Below are positions 1-12,171 of a stretch of DNA of 64,000 bases, piece by piece (within the stretch, counting starts at the first letter, position 1; each line of letters begins with the position of its first letter). The position numbers and the translations under genes were made by a program. Under the pieces are notes generated by a model that did not search any database, was not told the origin of the DNA, and saw only the letters and a program-made list of their open reading frames with translations. This DNA is from Alphaproteobacteria bacterium (GTDB lineage: Bacteria; Pseudomonadota; Alphaproteobacteria; Micropepsales; Micropepsaceae): NCBI GenBank assembly GCA_020852655.1, contig JADZAI010000032.1, positions 1-64,000 of the forward strand, in the 5' to 3' direction.

Positions 1-1679
<1,679 letters not shown>

Positions 1680-1858
1680 CGATCGTCCTTGCGCGCGCCA
1701 ACGGACGCGCAGGGCGCGCGCCGTTCGACTCTGGAATGTGGGTCAAGGCCAAGCCCTTAGAGCGCTGGTCCCCGCGGCGCAAGTCCGCTCTTGTGCGCCG
1801 CAGCGACAGAGGCCGGTTTGTGGGGTAGCCTGCGACATTTCGGCTCGCCCGGTGTTCA

Positions 1859-1880
1859 GTATGATATCAAAATGATATAC
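1859..1880. promoter_or_regulatory. Direct-repeat candidate operator upstream of the SPFH/RHH pair
   Basis: Two copies of ATGATAT start at 1861 and 1872, exactly 11 bases apart, inside an AT-rich block of a GC-rich intergenic region between carB and the SPFH gene. One-turn-spaced short repeats are the usual target of ribbon-helix-helix repressors, and such a protein is encoded by the second gene of the downstream pair. The link is inference. Confidence 0.4.
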
Positions 1881-1907
1881 AAGGCTCACTTTGGTGGGAG
1901 CCTCGAT

Positions 1908-2774
1908 ATGAACGAACGTCCTTATGCCGCTGCGTCGGGGATTCCGGCGCTGGTTGCGCTGATCGTCCTGCTGCTCGCTGCCGCGGCGTGGCTGGTCTTT
2001 GGCATCAAGATGAAATCGCCGATCCACATCGTCGGGGCGGTCTTGACGGTGATTGCGGTCGTGCTCGCCTGCTCGGGCTTGTTCACGGTGGCGCCGAACG
2101 AGGCGAAGGTGCTTCAACTCTTCGGCAAATATGTCGGTACGGTGCACGAGCCCGGCCTGCGCTTCGCCAACCCGTTCTTCATGAAGAAGGCCGTTTCGCT
2201 GCGCGTCCGCAACTTCGAGTCCAGCAAGCTCAAGGTGAACGACCTCGACGGCAATCCGATCGAGATCGCAGCCGTCGTGGTGTGGCAGGTCGTCGATACC
2301 GCCGAGGCGCTGTTCCAGGTGAACGACTATGTCGACTTCGTGCACATCCAGAGCGAGTCGGCGCTGCGGCAGATGGCGCAGAGCTATCCCTATGACTCGC
2401 ACGACACCGGCGCCGTCTCGCTGCGCAGCCACAACACCGAGATCGCAGATCATCTCCAGCGCGAGATCCAGGAGCGGCTGTCGCAGGCGGGCGTCAAGGT
2501 CATCGAGGCGCGCATCACCCATCTCGCCTTCGCGCCGGAGATCGCCCAGGCGATGCTCCAGCGTCAGCAGGCGGGCGCCATCATCGCGGCGCGCACGCGC
2601 ATCGTCGAAGGTGCGGTATCGATGGTGGAGATGGCGCTGGAGCAGCTTGCCAGACGCGAGGTGGTCCATCTCGACGAGGAGCGCAAGGCGGCGATGGTGT
2701 CGAACCTGCTTGTGGTGCTGTGCGGCGAGCGCGGCACCCAGCCGATCGTCAACACCGGCACGATCTATAGCTGA
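1908..2774 (+). CDS. SPFH (stomatin/prohibitin/flotillin/HflK-C) domain membrane protein
   Basis: A 288-residue inner-membrane protein. Two hydrophobic segments (about residues 10-32 and 40-62) are followed by the sequence [18 protein letters not shown], which opens a Band 7/SPFH domain running to about residue 240; a helical tail containing [20 protein letters not shown] follows, as in slipin-like proteins. SPFH proteins form membrane-bound oligomeric scaffolds or cages that often work with proteases; no client can be read here. The ATG at 1908 has GGTGGGAG just upstream and is preferred over upstream in-frame starts that lie in the AT-rich repeat. It is followed 14 bases later by a small ribbon-helix-helix protein, a pairing I have seen repeatedly for this subfamily. 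Confidence 0.88.
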   Translation: MNERPYAAASGIPALVALIVLLLAAAAWLVFGIKMKSPIHIVGAVLTVIAVVLACSGLFTVAPNEAKVLQLFGKYVGTVHEPGLRFANPFFMKKAVSLRVRNFESSKLKVNDLDGNPIEIAAVVVWQVVDTAEALFQVNDYVDFVHIQSESALRQMAQSYPYDSHDTGAVSLRSHNTEIADHLQREIQERLSQAGVKVIEARITHLAFAPEIAQAMLQRQQAGAIIAARTRIVEGAVSMVEMALEQLARREVVHLDEERKAAMVSNLLVVLCGERGTQPIVNTGTIYS

Positions 2775-2788
2775 TCCTCGCGGGTGGG

Positions 2789-2974
2789 ATGACCGACAAG
2801 AAGGCATACCCGCTCCGCATCGGCGCCGAGGTGCTGACAGCGATGCAGCGCTGGGCCGATGACGATCTGCGCAGCGTCAATGCGCAGATCGAGTATGTGC
2901 TGCGCGACGCGCTGCGAAAGGCGGGGCGGCTCAAGAGTCCGGAGGCCGACCCCGCGGCCAAGCGGAAGGTATAA
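2789..2974 (+). CDS. Arc-like ribbon-helix-helix DNA-binding protein
   Basis: A 61-residue protein with the layout of an Arc/MetJ-type repressor: a short beta strand (KKAYPLRIGAEV), helix A (LTAMQRWADDDL), a turn with SVNAQIEYVLRDAL as helix B, then a basic tail. It probably dimerises through the strand and binds DNA. It is only 14 bases downstream of the SPFH gene and very likely cotranscribed; the natural inference is autoregulation of the pair through the repeats at 1859-1880. No toxin gene follows, so it does not look like a toxin-antitoxin antitoxin. Confidence 0.8.
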   Translation: MTDKKAYPLRIGAEVLTAMQRWADDDLRSVNAQIEYVLRDALRKAGRLKSPEADPAAKRKV

Positions 2975-3088
2975 GTCACACCGCCCGAGACATTTGGCCG
3001 GCGGCTGGGTCGTTTCGCCTTTGCCGTGGCGCAGGCGGCGCGACTCCCCTAGAAGCGCGCGCTCGCGTGCAACGTGCTAGGAGCCCCG

Positions 3089-3403
3089 ATGTCGATCGCC
3101 GCCCGGCTGCCCGGACTGACGCTGCCCGAACTGACGCGGCTGCATGCGAATGCGGCGCGGCTGGCGGCCGGTGCGCCCGGCAAGACGCGTGACGACGCGG
3201 CAGCACTTCTGCCGCTGCTGGAGGCGGAGATCGCCGCCCGGCGCGACGGCAAGAAGCGTGTCGTGGAAGCCAAGCCGAGCGCGCCGCGCGCACTTCGCCC
3301 CGTGAAGCCGCGGGCCGCGCGCGAACCGGTCAAGGCGAAGAGCGCGGCCGAGAAGGCGGACGACTTCCTCGCCGACGTCAACGCCGCGATCAATCGGCGC
3401 TGA
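3089..3403 (+). CDS. Small basic hypothetical protein
   Basis: A 104-residue protein of unknown function. The N-terminal half is predicted helical (LPGLTLPELTRLHANAARL), the middle is rich in Lys, Arg, Ala and Pro, and the end (KADDFLADVNAAINRR) is again helical. The basic character suggests nucleic acid or surface binding, but nothing diagnostic is present. The ATG at 3089 follows CTAGGAG with good spacing. Its end overlaps the convergent HD hydrolase gene by 14 bases. Confidence 0.6.
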   Translation: MSIAARLPGLTLPELTRLHANAARLAAGAPGKTRDDAAALLPLLEAEIAARRDGKKRVVEAKPSAPRALRPVKPRAAREPVKAKSAAEKADDFLADVNAAINRR

Positions 3404-4040
3404 GGACGGCCAGCTCCGCGGCGATGTTGGCGCGGGCCTGCGCGCCATAGGCCTGCTCGAAGATATCAGTCCGGAAAAACCGCGCCTGGGCGAGAGCGCC
3501 GCGCAGGAACGCGCCGCGGCCGTTGCGCCACGCCGCCTCGTCGAACGCACGGTATTCGAACCGCACGCCGGCGACGTAGCGGCGATAGCGCTCCGGGTCG
3601 GCGCCGAGGATGGCGAAATCGGCATCGAGGAAGATGTCGTCGTCATGGTCGGCGCCGCCCTTCGCGTGCGAGGCGGTGGCGAGGATCAGCGCGGCGATGC
3701 GGTCGCGCAACGGCTGCGCGATACCCAGGGCGCCGAGTTCGGCGACGGCGCGATCCGCGCTGCGCGCTTCGTTGTTGCCGGCCTGCGGGTCGTAGATCAC
3801 GTCGTGATACCAGCCGGCGAAGGCGAGGCGCGGCCACACGTCGCCACGCGACGTATGTGCGTCGAGGCGCGCGAACAGGAAGTCCAGATGTTCGAGCGTG
3901 TGATAGGCGCGATGCGGTTCGGTGTAGCTGCTAACGATGCCGGCGAAGGCGGCCTCACCGCTGTCCGGCGATAGCCCCAGCGCTTCGAGATCGGCCCGCC
4001 AGCGCGCGTGCAGGCGGTCGATCAGGCCCGCATCCGTCAC
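3390..4040 (-). CDS. HD-domain metal-dependent phosphohydrolase-like protein
   Basis: A 216-residue protein resembling the predicted metal-dependent HD phosphohydrolases (COG4339 type). Visible metal-ligand motifs are YHTLEHL in the first third and AGWYHDVIYDP in the second, followed by ATASHAKGG; these supply the His and Asp residues of an HD active site. The substrate is unknown. It starts with GTG overlapping the carA stop (GTGA), so it is translationally coupled to carA and presumably cotranscribed. That placement is the only functional clue. Confidence 0.85.
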   Translation of the reverse strand: MTDAGLIDRLHARWRADLEALGLSPDSGEAAFAGIVSSYTEPHRAYHTLEHLDFLFARLDAHTSRGDVWPRLAFAGWYHDVIYDPQAGNNEARSADRAVAELGALGIAQPLRDRIAALILATASHAKGGADHDDDIFLDADFAILGADPERYRRYVAGVRFEYRAFDEAAWRNGRGAFLRGALAQARFFRTDIFEQAYGAQARANIAAELAVLSAD

Positions 4041-5227
4041 GCCTTCCCCATCATCTCCGCAAAGCGGTGGAAGAGGTAGTGGCTGTCGTGCGGGCCGGGG
4101 GAGGCTTCGGGGTGGTATTGCACGCCGAAGACCGGCCTGTCGGTCCAGGCGATGCCGGCGTTGGTGCCGTCGAACAGCGACACATGGGTCTGCTGCACGT
4201 TGGCGGGCAGGGTCGCGGCGTCGACGGTGAAGCCGTGATTCATCGAGGTGATCTCGACCTTGCCGGTTACGACGTCCTTCACCGGATGGTTCGCGCCGTG
4301 ATGGCCCTGGCTCATCTTCCGGGTCTCGGCGCCCGCTGCGAGGGCCAGCATCTGGTGGCCGAGGCAGATGCCGAAGACCGGCTTGCCGGCTTCGATCAGC
4401 GCCTTGATGACGGGCACGGCATATGCGCCGGTGGCGGCCGGGTCACCCGGGCCGTTGGAGAGGAAGACGCCGTCGGGCTTGTGCCGCAGCACGTCCTCGA
4501 CGCTGGCGTTGGCCGGTACCACCGTCACGTCGGCGCCGATGCCGACGAGTTCGCGCAGGATGTTCGACTTGATGCCGTAGTCGATGGCGACGACCTTGAA
4601 CTTGGCCGCGCCCTCGGCCCGGCCATAGCCGTTCGCCCAGGTCCATGGCGCCTCGGTCCAGCCATAGCTCTGCGCCGCGGTGACCTCCCTGGCGAGATCC
4701 ATGCCGACGAGGCCGGGCCATTCGCGCGCCTCGGCCTTCAGGGCCTCGATGTCGAAGCTGCCGTCGGGGCTGTGGGCGATGACACCGTTCGGCATGCCGT
4801 TCTCGCGGATCAGGCGGGCGAGGCGGCGCGTGTCGATGCCGGCGAGGCCGACGATCCCGCGTGCGCTGAGCCAGTCCGACAGATGCGATGCGGCGCGGTA
4901 GTTCGAGGGTTCGGTCACGCGCGCCTTCACGATGAGGCCGCGCACGGCGGGCGTCCTGGTCTCGACGTCCTCCAGATTCGTTCCGACATTGCCGATATGG
5001 GGGAAGGTGAAGACGACGATCTGGCCGGCATAGGAGGGATCGGTGAGGATCTCCTGATAGCCCGTCATCGCGGTGTTGAAGCACACCTCGGCGACGCGGT
5101 GGCCGGTGGCGCCAAAGCCTTCGCCGTAGAAGACTTCGCCTGACGCGAGCACCAGCACGCCGGTCGCCTTGCGTGCAAACGATTCACCCGCGTCGGACGC
5201 GGGCGTGGGGTTGGAGTCGTCGCTCAT
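4037..5227 (-). CDS. carA: Carbamoyl-phosphate synthase small (glutaminase) subunit
   Basis: A 396-residue CarA that hydrolyses glutamine and passes ammonia to CarB. The N-terminal CPSase small-chain domain (GEVFYGEGFGA, CFNTAMTGYQEILTDPSYAGQ) is followed by a class I glutamine amidotransferase domain with the nucleophile elbow FGICLGHQ and the His-Glu pair in QYHPEASPGP. The chosen ATG at 5227 has GGAG seven bases upstream; a further in-frame start 27 bases upstream lacks support. It is divergent from yqeY and translationally coupled to the HD hydrolase. Confidence 0.97.
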   Translation of the reverse strand: MSDDSNPTPASDAGESFARKATGVLVLASGEVFYGEGFGATGHRVAEVCFNTAMTGYQEILTDPSYAGQIVVFTFPHIGNVGTNLEDVETRTPAVRGLIVKARVTEPSNYRAASHLSDWLSARGIVGLAGIDTRRLARLIRENGMPNGVIAHSPDGSFDIEALKAEAREWPGLVGMDLAREVTAAQSYGWTEAPWTWANGYGRAEGAAKFKVVAIDYGIKSNILRELVGIGADVTVVPANASVEDVLRHKPDGVFLSNGPGDPAATGAYAVPVIKALIEAGKPVFGICLGHQMLALAAGAETRKMSQGHHGANHPVKDVVTGKVEITSMNHGFTVDAATLPANVQQTHVSLFDGTNAGIAWTDRPVFGVQYHPEASPGPHDSHYLFHRFAEMMGKA

Positions 5228-5396
5228 GCCTGATCTCCGGCCGCGTGAGGACAAGGCGGTTACCCGCTGCCGGACGCGTCACTCTCGGAATTTCGGGGTG
5301 GATAGGCGGGTGCGGCGGCAAAATCAACTGACGATGATATATTCCCCAATCGGGTAGTATAAGCTTCGGTACTGTTTTCGAATGTCAGGAATTACG

Positions 5397-5852
5397 ATGC
5401 GTCAGCAGTTCAACGACGCCATGAAAGAGTCGATGAAGTCGGGCGACAAGCCGCGGCTGTCGACGATTCGGCTCATCCTCGCCGCCATCAAGGACCGTGA
5501 CATCCAGGCGCGCGGCGAAGGCAAGCAAACCGCGACCGACGAGGAACTGCTCCAGCTTCTCCAGAAGATGTCGAAGCAGCGGGCCGATTCGATCGAGCAG
5601 TTCGGGGCGGCCAACCGCCAGGACCTGGTCGACAAGGAAACCGCCGAGAAGGCGATCATCGATTCGTTCCTGCCCAAGCAGATGGACGCGGCGGAAACGC
5701 GTGCCGCGATCGCCGGCACGATCTCCGAGACCGGGGCGGCCGGCATGAAGGACATGGGCAAGGTCATGGGTGCGCTGAAGGCGAAATACGCCGGCACCAT
5801 GGACTTCTCGAAAGCCAACGGCGTCGTGAAGGAACTCCTGACGGCGGGGTAG
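5397..5852 (+). CDS. yqeY: GatB/YqeY domain protein
   Basis: A 151-residue YqeY-type protein. It has the family start MRQQFNDAMKESMKSGD, the conserved RLILAAIKDRDIQARG helix, FLPKQMD, and the ending MGALKAKYAGTMDFSKAN. The domain is related to the tRNA-binding tail of the amidotransferase subunit GatB, but the role of the stand-alone protein is not settled. The ATG at 5397 has AGGA in front and gives the family N-terminus; an ATG at 5382 would add five residues. It precedes dnaG and rpoD, a common alphaproteobacterial order. Confidence 0.93.
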   Translation: MRQQFNDAMKESMKSGDKPRLSTIRLILAAIKDRDIQARGEGKQTATDEELLQLLQKMSKQRADSIEQFGAANRQDLVDKETAEKAIIDSFLPKQMDAAETRAAIAGTISETGAAGMKDMGKVMGALKAKYAGTMDFSKANGVVKELLTAG

Positions 5853-6027
5853 GGCGCGCATGGCCGGCGCCGGCGCGTGGTTCAAGGCTTCGCGTGCCGC
5901 GAAGCACCTCACCATGGCAAGCTTCTTTGTGGCTCACCCCTCTTGCCATCCTGAGGTGCGAGCCGCAGGCGAGCCTCGAAGGACGCACCGACTTCGTGTA
6001 GGTCTGGCCGCTGGCGGCAGGGCGTAA
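5853..6027. repeat. Intergenic imperfect-hairpin repeat between yqeY and dnaG
   Basis: The 175-base gap holds, around 5950-5990, a block reading CATCCTGAGGTGCGAGCC then GCAGGCGAGCCTCGAAGGA. It can fold as an imperfect hairpin (GAGG...CCTC with GCC-GCA-GGC at the tip). Variants of CTTCGAGG...CACCTCAGGATG are a familiar dispersed intergenic repeat in alphaproteobacterial genomes. No second copy is visible in this window. Confidence 0.5.
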
Positions 6028-7947
6028 ATGGCCTTCGACGAAGCCTTTCTGGACGAGCTGAAGTCCCGCGTGAAAGTCGCCGACGTGGTCGGGCGGCGGG
6101 TGAAGCTCGTCCGCAAGGGCCGCGAATATATGGGCCTCTGCCCCTTCCACTCCGAGAAGTCGCCGTCCTTCTCGGTGAACGAGCAGAAGGGTTTCTATCA
6201 TTGCTTCGGCTGCGGCGCGCATGGCGACGCGATCAAGTTCGTCTGCGAGACCGAGGGGCTGAATTTCCGCGAGGCGGTCGAGCGGCTCGCCTCCGAGGCC
6301 GGCATGGCGCTGCCGGAGGAATCGCCGTTCCAGCGCGAACGCGAGGAGAAGAAGCGGTCGCTCTATGACGTCGTGGCTGCCGCGCAGCAATTCTATCGCG
6401 AGCGGCTGGCAGGTCCCGGCGGCAGCGCGGCGCGGGCCTATATCGACCGGCGCGGATTGGATGCCGAGACGGCGGAACGTTTCGGCCTCGGCTTCGCCCC
6501 GGACGGCCGCACCGTCCTGATCGAGTATCTGACCTCCAAGGGCATTCCGCTGCCCGAGATCGTCGAGGCGGGCCTCGCCGTGACGCCGGACGGCCAGAGC
6601 GCGCCGATCGACTTCTTCCGCAACCGGCTGACCATTCCCATCCGCGATCCGCGCGGCCGGGTGGTGGCGTTCGGGGCGCGCACGCTGCTGCCCGACGGCA
6701 AACCCAAATACATCAACACCGGCGAGACGCCGCTCTTCCACAAGGGCCGGCTGCTCTACAATCTCGACCGGGCGCGCAAGCCCGGTTTCGACAGCCAGGC
6801 CATGCTGGTCGCCGAGGGCTATCTCGACGTCATCGCGCTCGCCCAAGCGGGCTTCGAGCATTCCGTCGCGCCGCTCGGCACGGCGCTGACCGAGGATCAG
6901 ATCGCGCTGCTCTGGCGCGTGGTGCCGGAACCGACGCTCTGCTTCGACGGCGACGCGGCCGGCAAGCGGGCGGCCTATCGCGCGCTCGACCGGGCCCTGC
7001 CGCTGCTGAAGCCGGGGCAGTCGCTGCGCTTCGCCTTCCTGCCCGAGGGGCTGGACCCGGACGACCTGATCCGCAAGGCCGGCGCCGCCGCGATGCAGAA
7101 GGTGGTGGCGGCGGCGCAGCCTCTGATCGAGGTGTTCTGGGAGCGCGAGCGCGATGCCGCCGACCTGACCACCCCGGAACGCCGGGCGGCGCTCCAGAAA
7201 CGGGTCGAAACCGTTTGCGACCAGATCCAGGACCAGACCGTCCGCGAGCATTACCGGCGCGAGCTCAAGGATCGCCTCTGGGGGCTGATGCGGCCGCAGC
7301 GGCCGGTCCGCGCGGGCGGCCAGCCCGTGCCGATGCGCCAGAGCGGAGCGGCGGCGCGGCCGTCGCTGCGGAACCCGCCGCCGCCGAAGCGCTTCGGCGC
7401 ACCGCCGGCGGTCTATGGCAATCCATTGACGCTACGGAATAGCGCCGCCGCGCGAAATACTGAGGGCGCGGCCTCGGGCCTCAGCGAGGCGATCCTCGCT
7501 TTCCTTATGGTCAATTACCCGGCCATCTGCCTGCAAGACTACGAGGCGGTCGAGGAACTCAGCTTCGAGACGCCGGACCTCGACCGGTTGCGTGTGCAGC
7601 TCCTTCATTTTGCCGCAGAACACGTCGAGCTTGATGAATCGGCGCTGAAAGCCCATTTAGCGGCTCAGGGCTTTGCGGAAGTCCTATCCGGACTGGAAAA
7701 TAGGGGTGTTCTTGCGTTAGACCGTGCGGCTTCCGCCGGTCTGCCGCCGGAAGAGATTGTGCTGCGGTGGCGCGACGCAATGGCGGCGCACCGCCGCGTT
7801 CAGGCGTTGAGTCCGGCGGCCCGCCGGGCACGGAGCGAATGGGCCAGGGAAGACAGCGATCGCGCCAGGCGATCCCTTGAAGAGGCAGAGGCGGCGCTGA
7901 CCGGCAGCATCGAAGCGGCATCCGGAGACGGCGACGCAGGATACTGA
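6028..7947 (+). CDS. dnaG: DNA primase
   Basis: A 639-residue primase that makes RNA primers for replication and loads through DnaB. The CHC2 zinc ribbon shows C38-x2-H41 and C59-x2-C62; the catalytic core follows with [21 protein letters not shown], the TOPRIM Glu in [11 protein letters not shown] and the metal-binding Asp in [16 protein letters not shown] Pro/Arg/Ala-rich linker (about residues 425-470) leads to a helical C-terminal domain that would bind DnaB. rpoD follows 50 bases later. The C-terminal domain region (about 7430-7760) is visibly less GC-rich than the rest of the gene. Confidence 0.97.
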   Translation: MAFDEAFLDELKSRVKVADVVGRRVKLVRKGREYMGLCPFHSEKSPSFSVNEQKGFYHCFGCGAHGDAIKFVCETEGLNFREAVERLASEAGMALPEESPFQREREEKKRSLYDVVAAAQQFYRERLAGPGGSAARAYIDRRGLDAETAERFGLGFAPDGRTVLIEYLTSKGIPLPEIVEAGLAVTPDGQSAPIDFFRNRLTIPIRDPRGRVVAFGARTLLPDGKPKYINTGETPLFHKGRLLYNLDRARKPGFDSQAMLVAEGYLDVIALAQAGFEHSVAPLGTALTEDQIALLWRVVPEPTLCFDGDAAGKRAAYRALDRALPLLKPGQSLRFAFLPEGLDPDDLIRKAGAAAMQKVVAAAQPLIEVFWERERDAADLTTPERRAALQKRVETVCDQIQDQTVREHYRRELKDRLWGLMRPQRPVRAGGQPVPMRQSGAAARPSLRNPPPPKRFGAPPAVYGNPLTLRNSAAARNTEGAASGLSEAILAFLMVNYPAICLQDYEAVEELSFETPDLDRLRVQLLHFAAEHVELDESALKAHLAAQGFAEVLSGLENRGVLALDRAASAGLPPEEIVLRWRDAMAAHRRVQALSPAARRARSEWAREDSDRARRSLEEAEAALTGSIEAASGDGDAGY

Positions 7948-7997
7948 GATACGGGGCATCGCGTGTGCCGCGGCAGGCGCGAGGTTTGAGGATACGG

Positions 7998-10232
<2,235 letters not shown>

Positions 10233-10285
10233 GCGGCGGGCGGCGCTCGTCTGGGTCTCGGAATCGGAAGGTTGCGAACGAGCCG

Positions 10286-10702
10286 ATGGGCGTCATCACG
10301 ATCGAAACCGGCGGGCCGGGGCTCTACGAGTTCACCGGTAGGGCCGAGACGATCGTGCGTGATGCGGCGGCCACGTCCGGCCTTCTGACGCTGTTCGTGC
10401 GGCATACGTCGTGTTCGCTGCTGGTGCAGGAGAATGCCGATCCCGATGTGCGGCGGGATCTGGAGGCGTTCTTCCGGCGTCTGGTGCCACCGGCGAATGA
10501 TCCGGCGATGGCGTGGGTGGTGCATCGCGCCGAGGGGCCGGACGACATGCCGGCGCATATCAAGGCGGCGCTGCTACCGGTCTCGCTTTCTATCCCGATC
10601 ATGGATGGCCGGATCGCGCTTGGCACGTGGCAGGGCCTCTATCTCTTCGAGCATCGCGACCGGCCGCAGCGGCGCGAGGTGGTGGCGCATATTTCCGGCT
10701 GA
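10286..10702 (+). CDS. yjbQ: YjbQ/UPF0047 family protein (secondary thiamine-phosphate synthase type)
   Basis: A 138-residue single-domain protein of the YjbQ family. Diagnostic motifs are [19 protein letters not shown] and, near the end, [17 protein letters not shown]. The E. coli relative has weak thiamine-phosphate synthase activity in vivo; the physiological role is uncertain. It lies 53 bases after rpoD on the same strand and converges with the UdgX gene. Confidence 0.9.
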   Translation: MGVITIETGGPGLYEFTGRAETIVRDAAATSGLLTLFVRHTSCSLLVQENADPDVRRDLEAFFRRLVPPANDPAMAWVVHRAEGPDDMPAHIKAALLPVSLSIPIMDGRIALGTWQGLYLFEHRDRPQRREVVAHISG

Positions 10703-10710
10703 CGCCTGCG

Positions 10711-12171
10711 CTACGCCGCCCTGGCGCGGCCGAGCAATTGGCGGGCGAGTTTCAGGTCGGCGACGAACTTGCCGAATTCGCGTTCGGCATCCTCCGCATC
10801 GGGCAGGCGCAGCAGGAAGGAGGGATGCACGGTGATGAGTCCGTGGTGCTCGCCGAACGCGGTGGGCTTGCCGCGTTCCTTCATGATCGCGACCGTGCGG
10901 CCGGCGAGCGACTGCGCCGCCGTCGCGCCGAGGGCGACGATGAGCGATGGTTTGACCAGCGCGATCTCGCGCTCCAGCCAGAATCTGCAGGCCTGGATTT
11001 CGCCGCCATTCGGCTTGGCGTGGATGCGGCGCTTGCCGCGCGGCTCGTATTTGAAATGCTTCACAGCGTTGGTGACGTAAACCTTGGTCCGCTCGATGCC
11101 GGCCTGTTCGAGGGCGGCGTTGAATTTCTGTCCCGCGGGACCGACGAAGGGCTTGCCGGCGAGGTCTTCCTGGTCGCCCGGCTGCTCGCCGACGAACATA
11201 ATCTCCGCATCGGACGGGCCTTCGCCGAACACGGTCTGCGTCGCGTGGCGATAGAGCGGGCAGCGCGTGCAGCCGTCGGCTTCCTTGCGCAGGGCCCCGA
11301 TCGTCCTGGCTTCGACAGCGGTCATGGCATCCTCCAGCGCTTGGGCTTCGGCGCGCCGGGCCGCGATGCGGTCGGCGAAGGTGGGCGTGGCGTCGCCGGG
11401 CTGCCCGATCATCATGCCGGCCCGCGCCTCTGCCCGCCTTAACAACTCCGGCACCGCCTTGGTTTCAGGCATGTTGCGCCAATAGCGCTTGGGCATCTCG
11501 CGCCGCATCGCGTCGACATGCAGCCGCGCGGGATTGAAGATCGTGCGGTAGTAAGTGGCCCACATGATGTCGAGCACGCCGTCGTCGGTGTCGGGCGGGC
11601 GCGTGCCGCCGGGGCCGAAGGTGAGGATGCCGTCCTTCCAGCCGATCGCGCCGAGCGGCGTCGCGATCAGCCAGTCCATCGAGGGGAAGCGATCGACGAA
11701 GAAGGGCGCCGCCTTGTGCAGGATGTGGTGCAGCGGCTCGAACCAGGCGACGAACAGCGTCTTGCCTTCCAGATAATGTTCGCGGAAGCGCACGAAGGCG
11801 TGCATCTTGTGGATGTCGCGCCGCACCGCGCGGGCATAGTTCAGCGTGCGGGACAGGGTGATGTCCTCGGCGCGATCCATCACGCCGATCTCGCCGCGCG
11901 CGAACCGCCAGATCAGCGCGTAGAGCAGGTCGAAGCGGTCGTTCGCGTTGTGGCACGCGACCTCCTCCATATGCTCCAGGAAGGCGCGCGGAGTCGTGAA
12001 CGGCTTCGCCGGCGCCCCGCGCCAGGGCGGTTCGGGCAGGAAGCCCTGATGTCCGGTCGGCTGGAACGCGACCTTGTCCGGCGACAGGCCGAGGCCGACG
12101 CAGCCCTTGGCGGCATTTCGAAAGAGCTCGGTGTCGGCGCCGACGGGAAGCGGGACGGCATAGAGGGTCAC
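10711..12171 (-). CDS. udgX: DUF4130 domain fused to UdgX-type uracil-DNA glycosylase
   Basis: A 486-residue two-domain protein. Residues 1-250 match the DUF4130 'probable DNA metabolism' domain (RTLNYARAVRRDIHKMHAF, WATYYRTIFNPARL). Residues 290-480 are a family 4-like Fe-S uracil-DNA glycosylase: C301-x2-C304 and C395 as cluster ligands, GEQPGDQEDLAGKPFVGPAG (329-348) and HPSFLLR (449-455). The loop K380-R-R-I-H384 is the hallmark of UdgX; in characterised UdgX this His forms a covalent bond with the abasic sugar after uracil release, trapping the enzyme on DNA. It starts with an ATG overlapping the stop of the radical SAM gene by four bases, so the two are translationally coupled. Confidence 0.93.
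   Translation of the reverse strand: MTLYAVPLPVGADTELFRNAAKGCVGLGLSPDKVAFQPTGHQGFLPEPPWRGAPAKPFTTPRAFLEHMEEVACHNANDRFDLLYALIWRFARGEIGVMDRAEDITLSRTLNYARAVRRDIHKMHAFVRFREHYLEGKTLFVAWFEPLHHILHKAAPFFVDRFPSMDWLIATPLGAIGWKDGILTFGPGGTRPPDTDDGVLDIMWATYYRTIFNPARLHVDAMRREMPKRYWRNMPETKAVPELLRRAEARAGMMIGQPGDATPTFADRIAARRAEAQALEDAMTAVEARTIGALRKEADGCTRCPLYRHATQTVFGEGPSDAEIMFVGEQPGDQEDLAGKPFVGPAGQKFNAALEQAGIERTKVYVTNAVKHFKYEPRGKRRIHAKPNGGEIQACRFWLEREIALVKPSLIVALGATAAQSLAGRTVAIMKERGKPTAFGEHHGLITVHPSFLLRLPDAEDAEREFGKFVADLKLARQLLGRARAA

Noticed and set aside
5764..7251. Open frame of 495 codons antisense to dnaG
   Set aside because: It mirrors the codons of dnaG, is Arg/Gly/Leu-biased low-complexity sequence without any domain, and dnaG is certain.
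7430..7760. Less GC-rich codon use in the 3' third of dnaG as evidence of transfer
   Set aside because: The DnaB-binding domain of primase varies freely and the frame is intact; composition alone is too weak.
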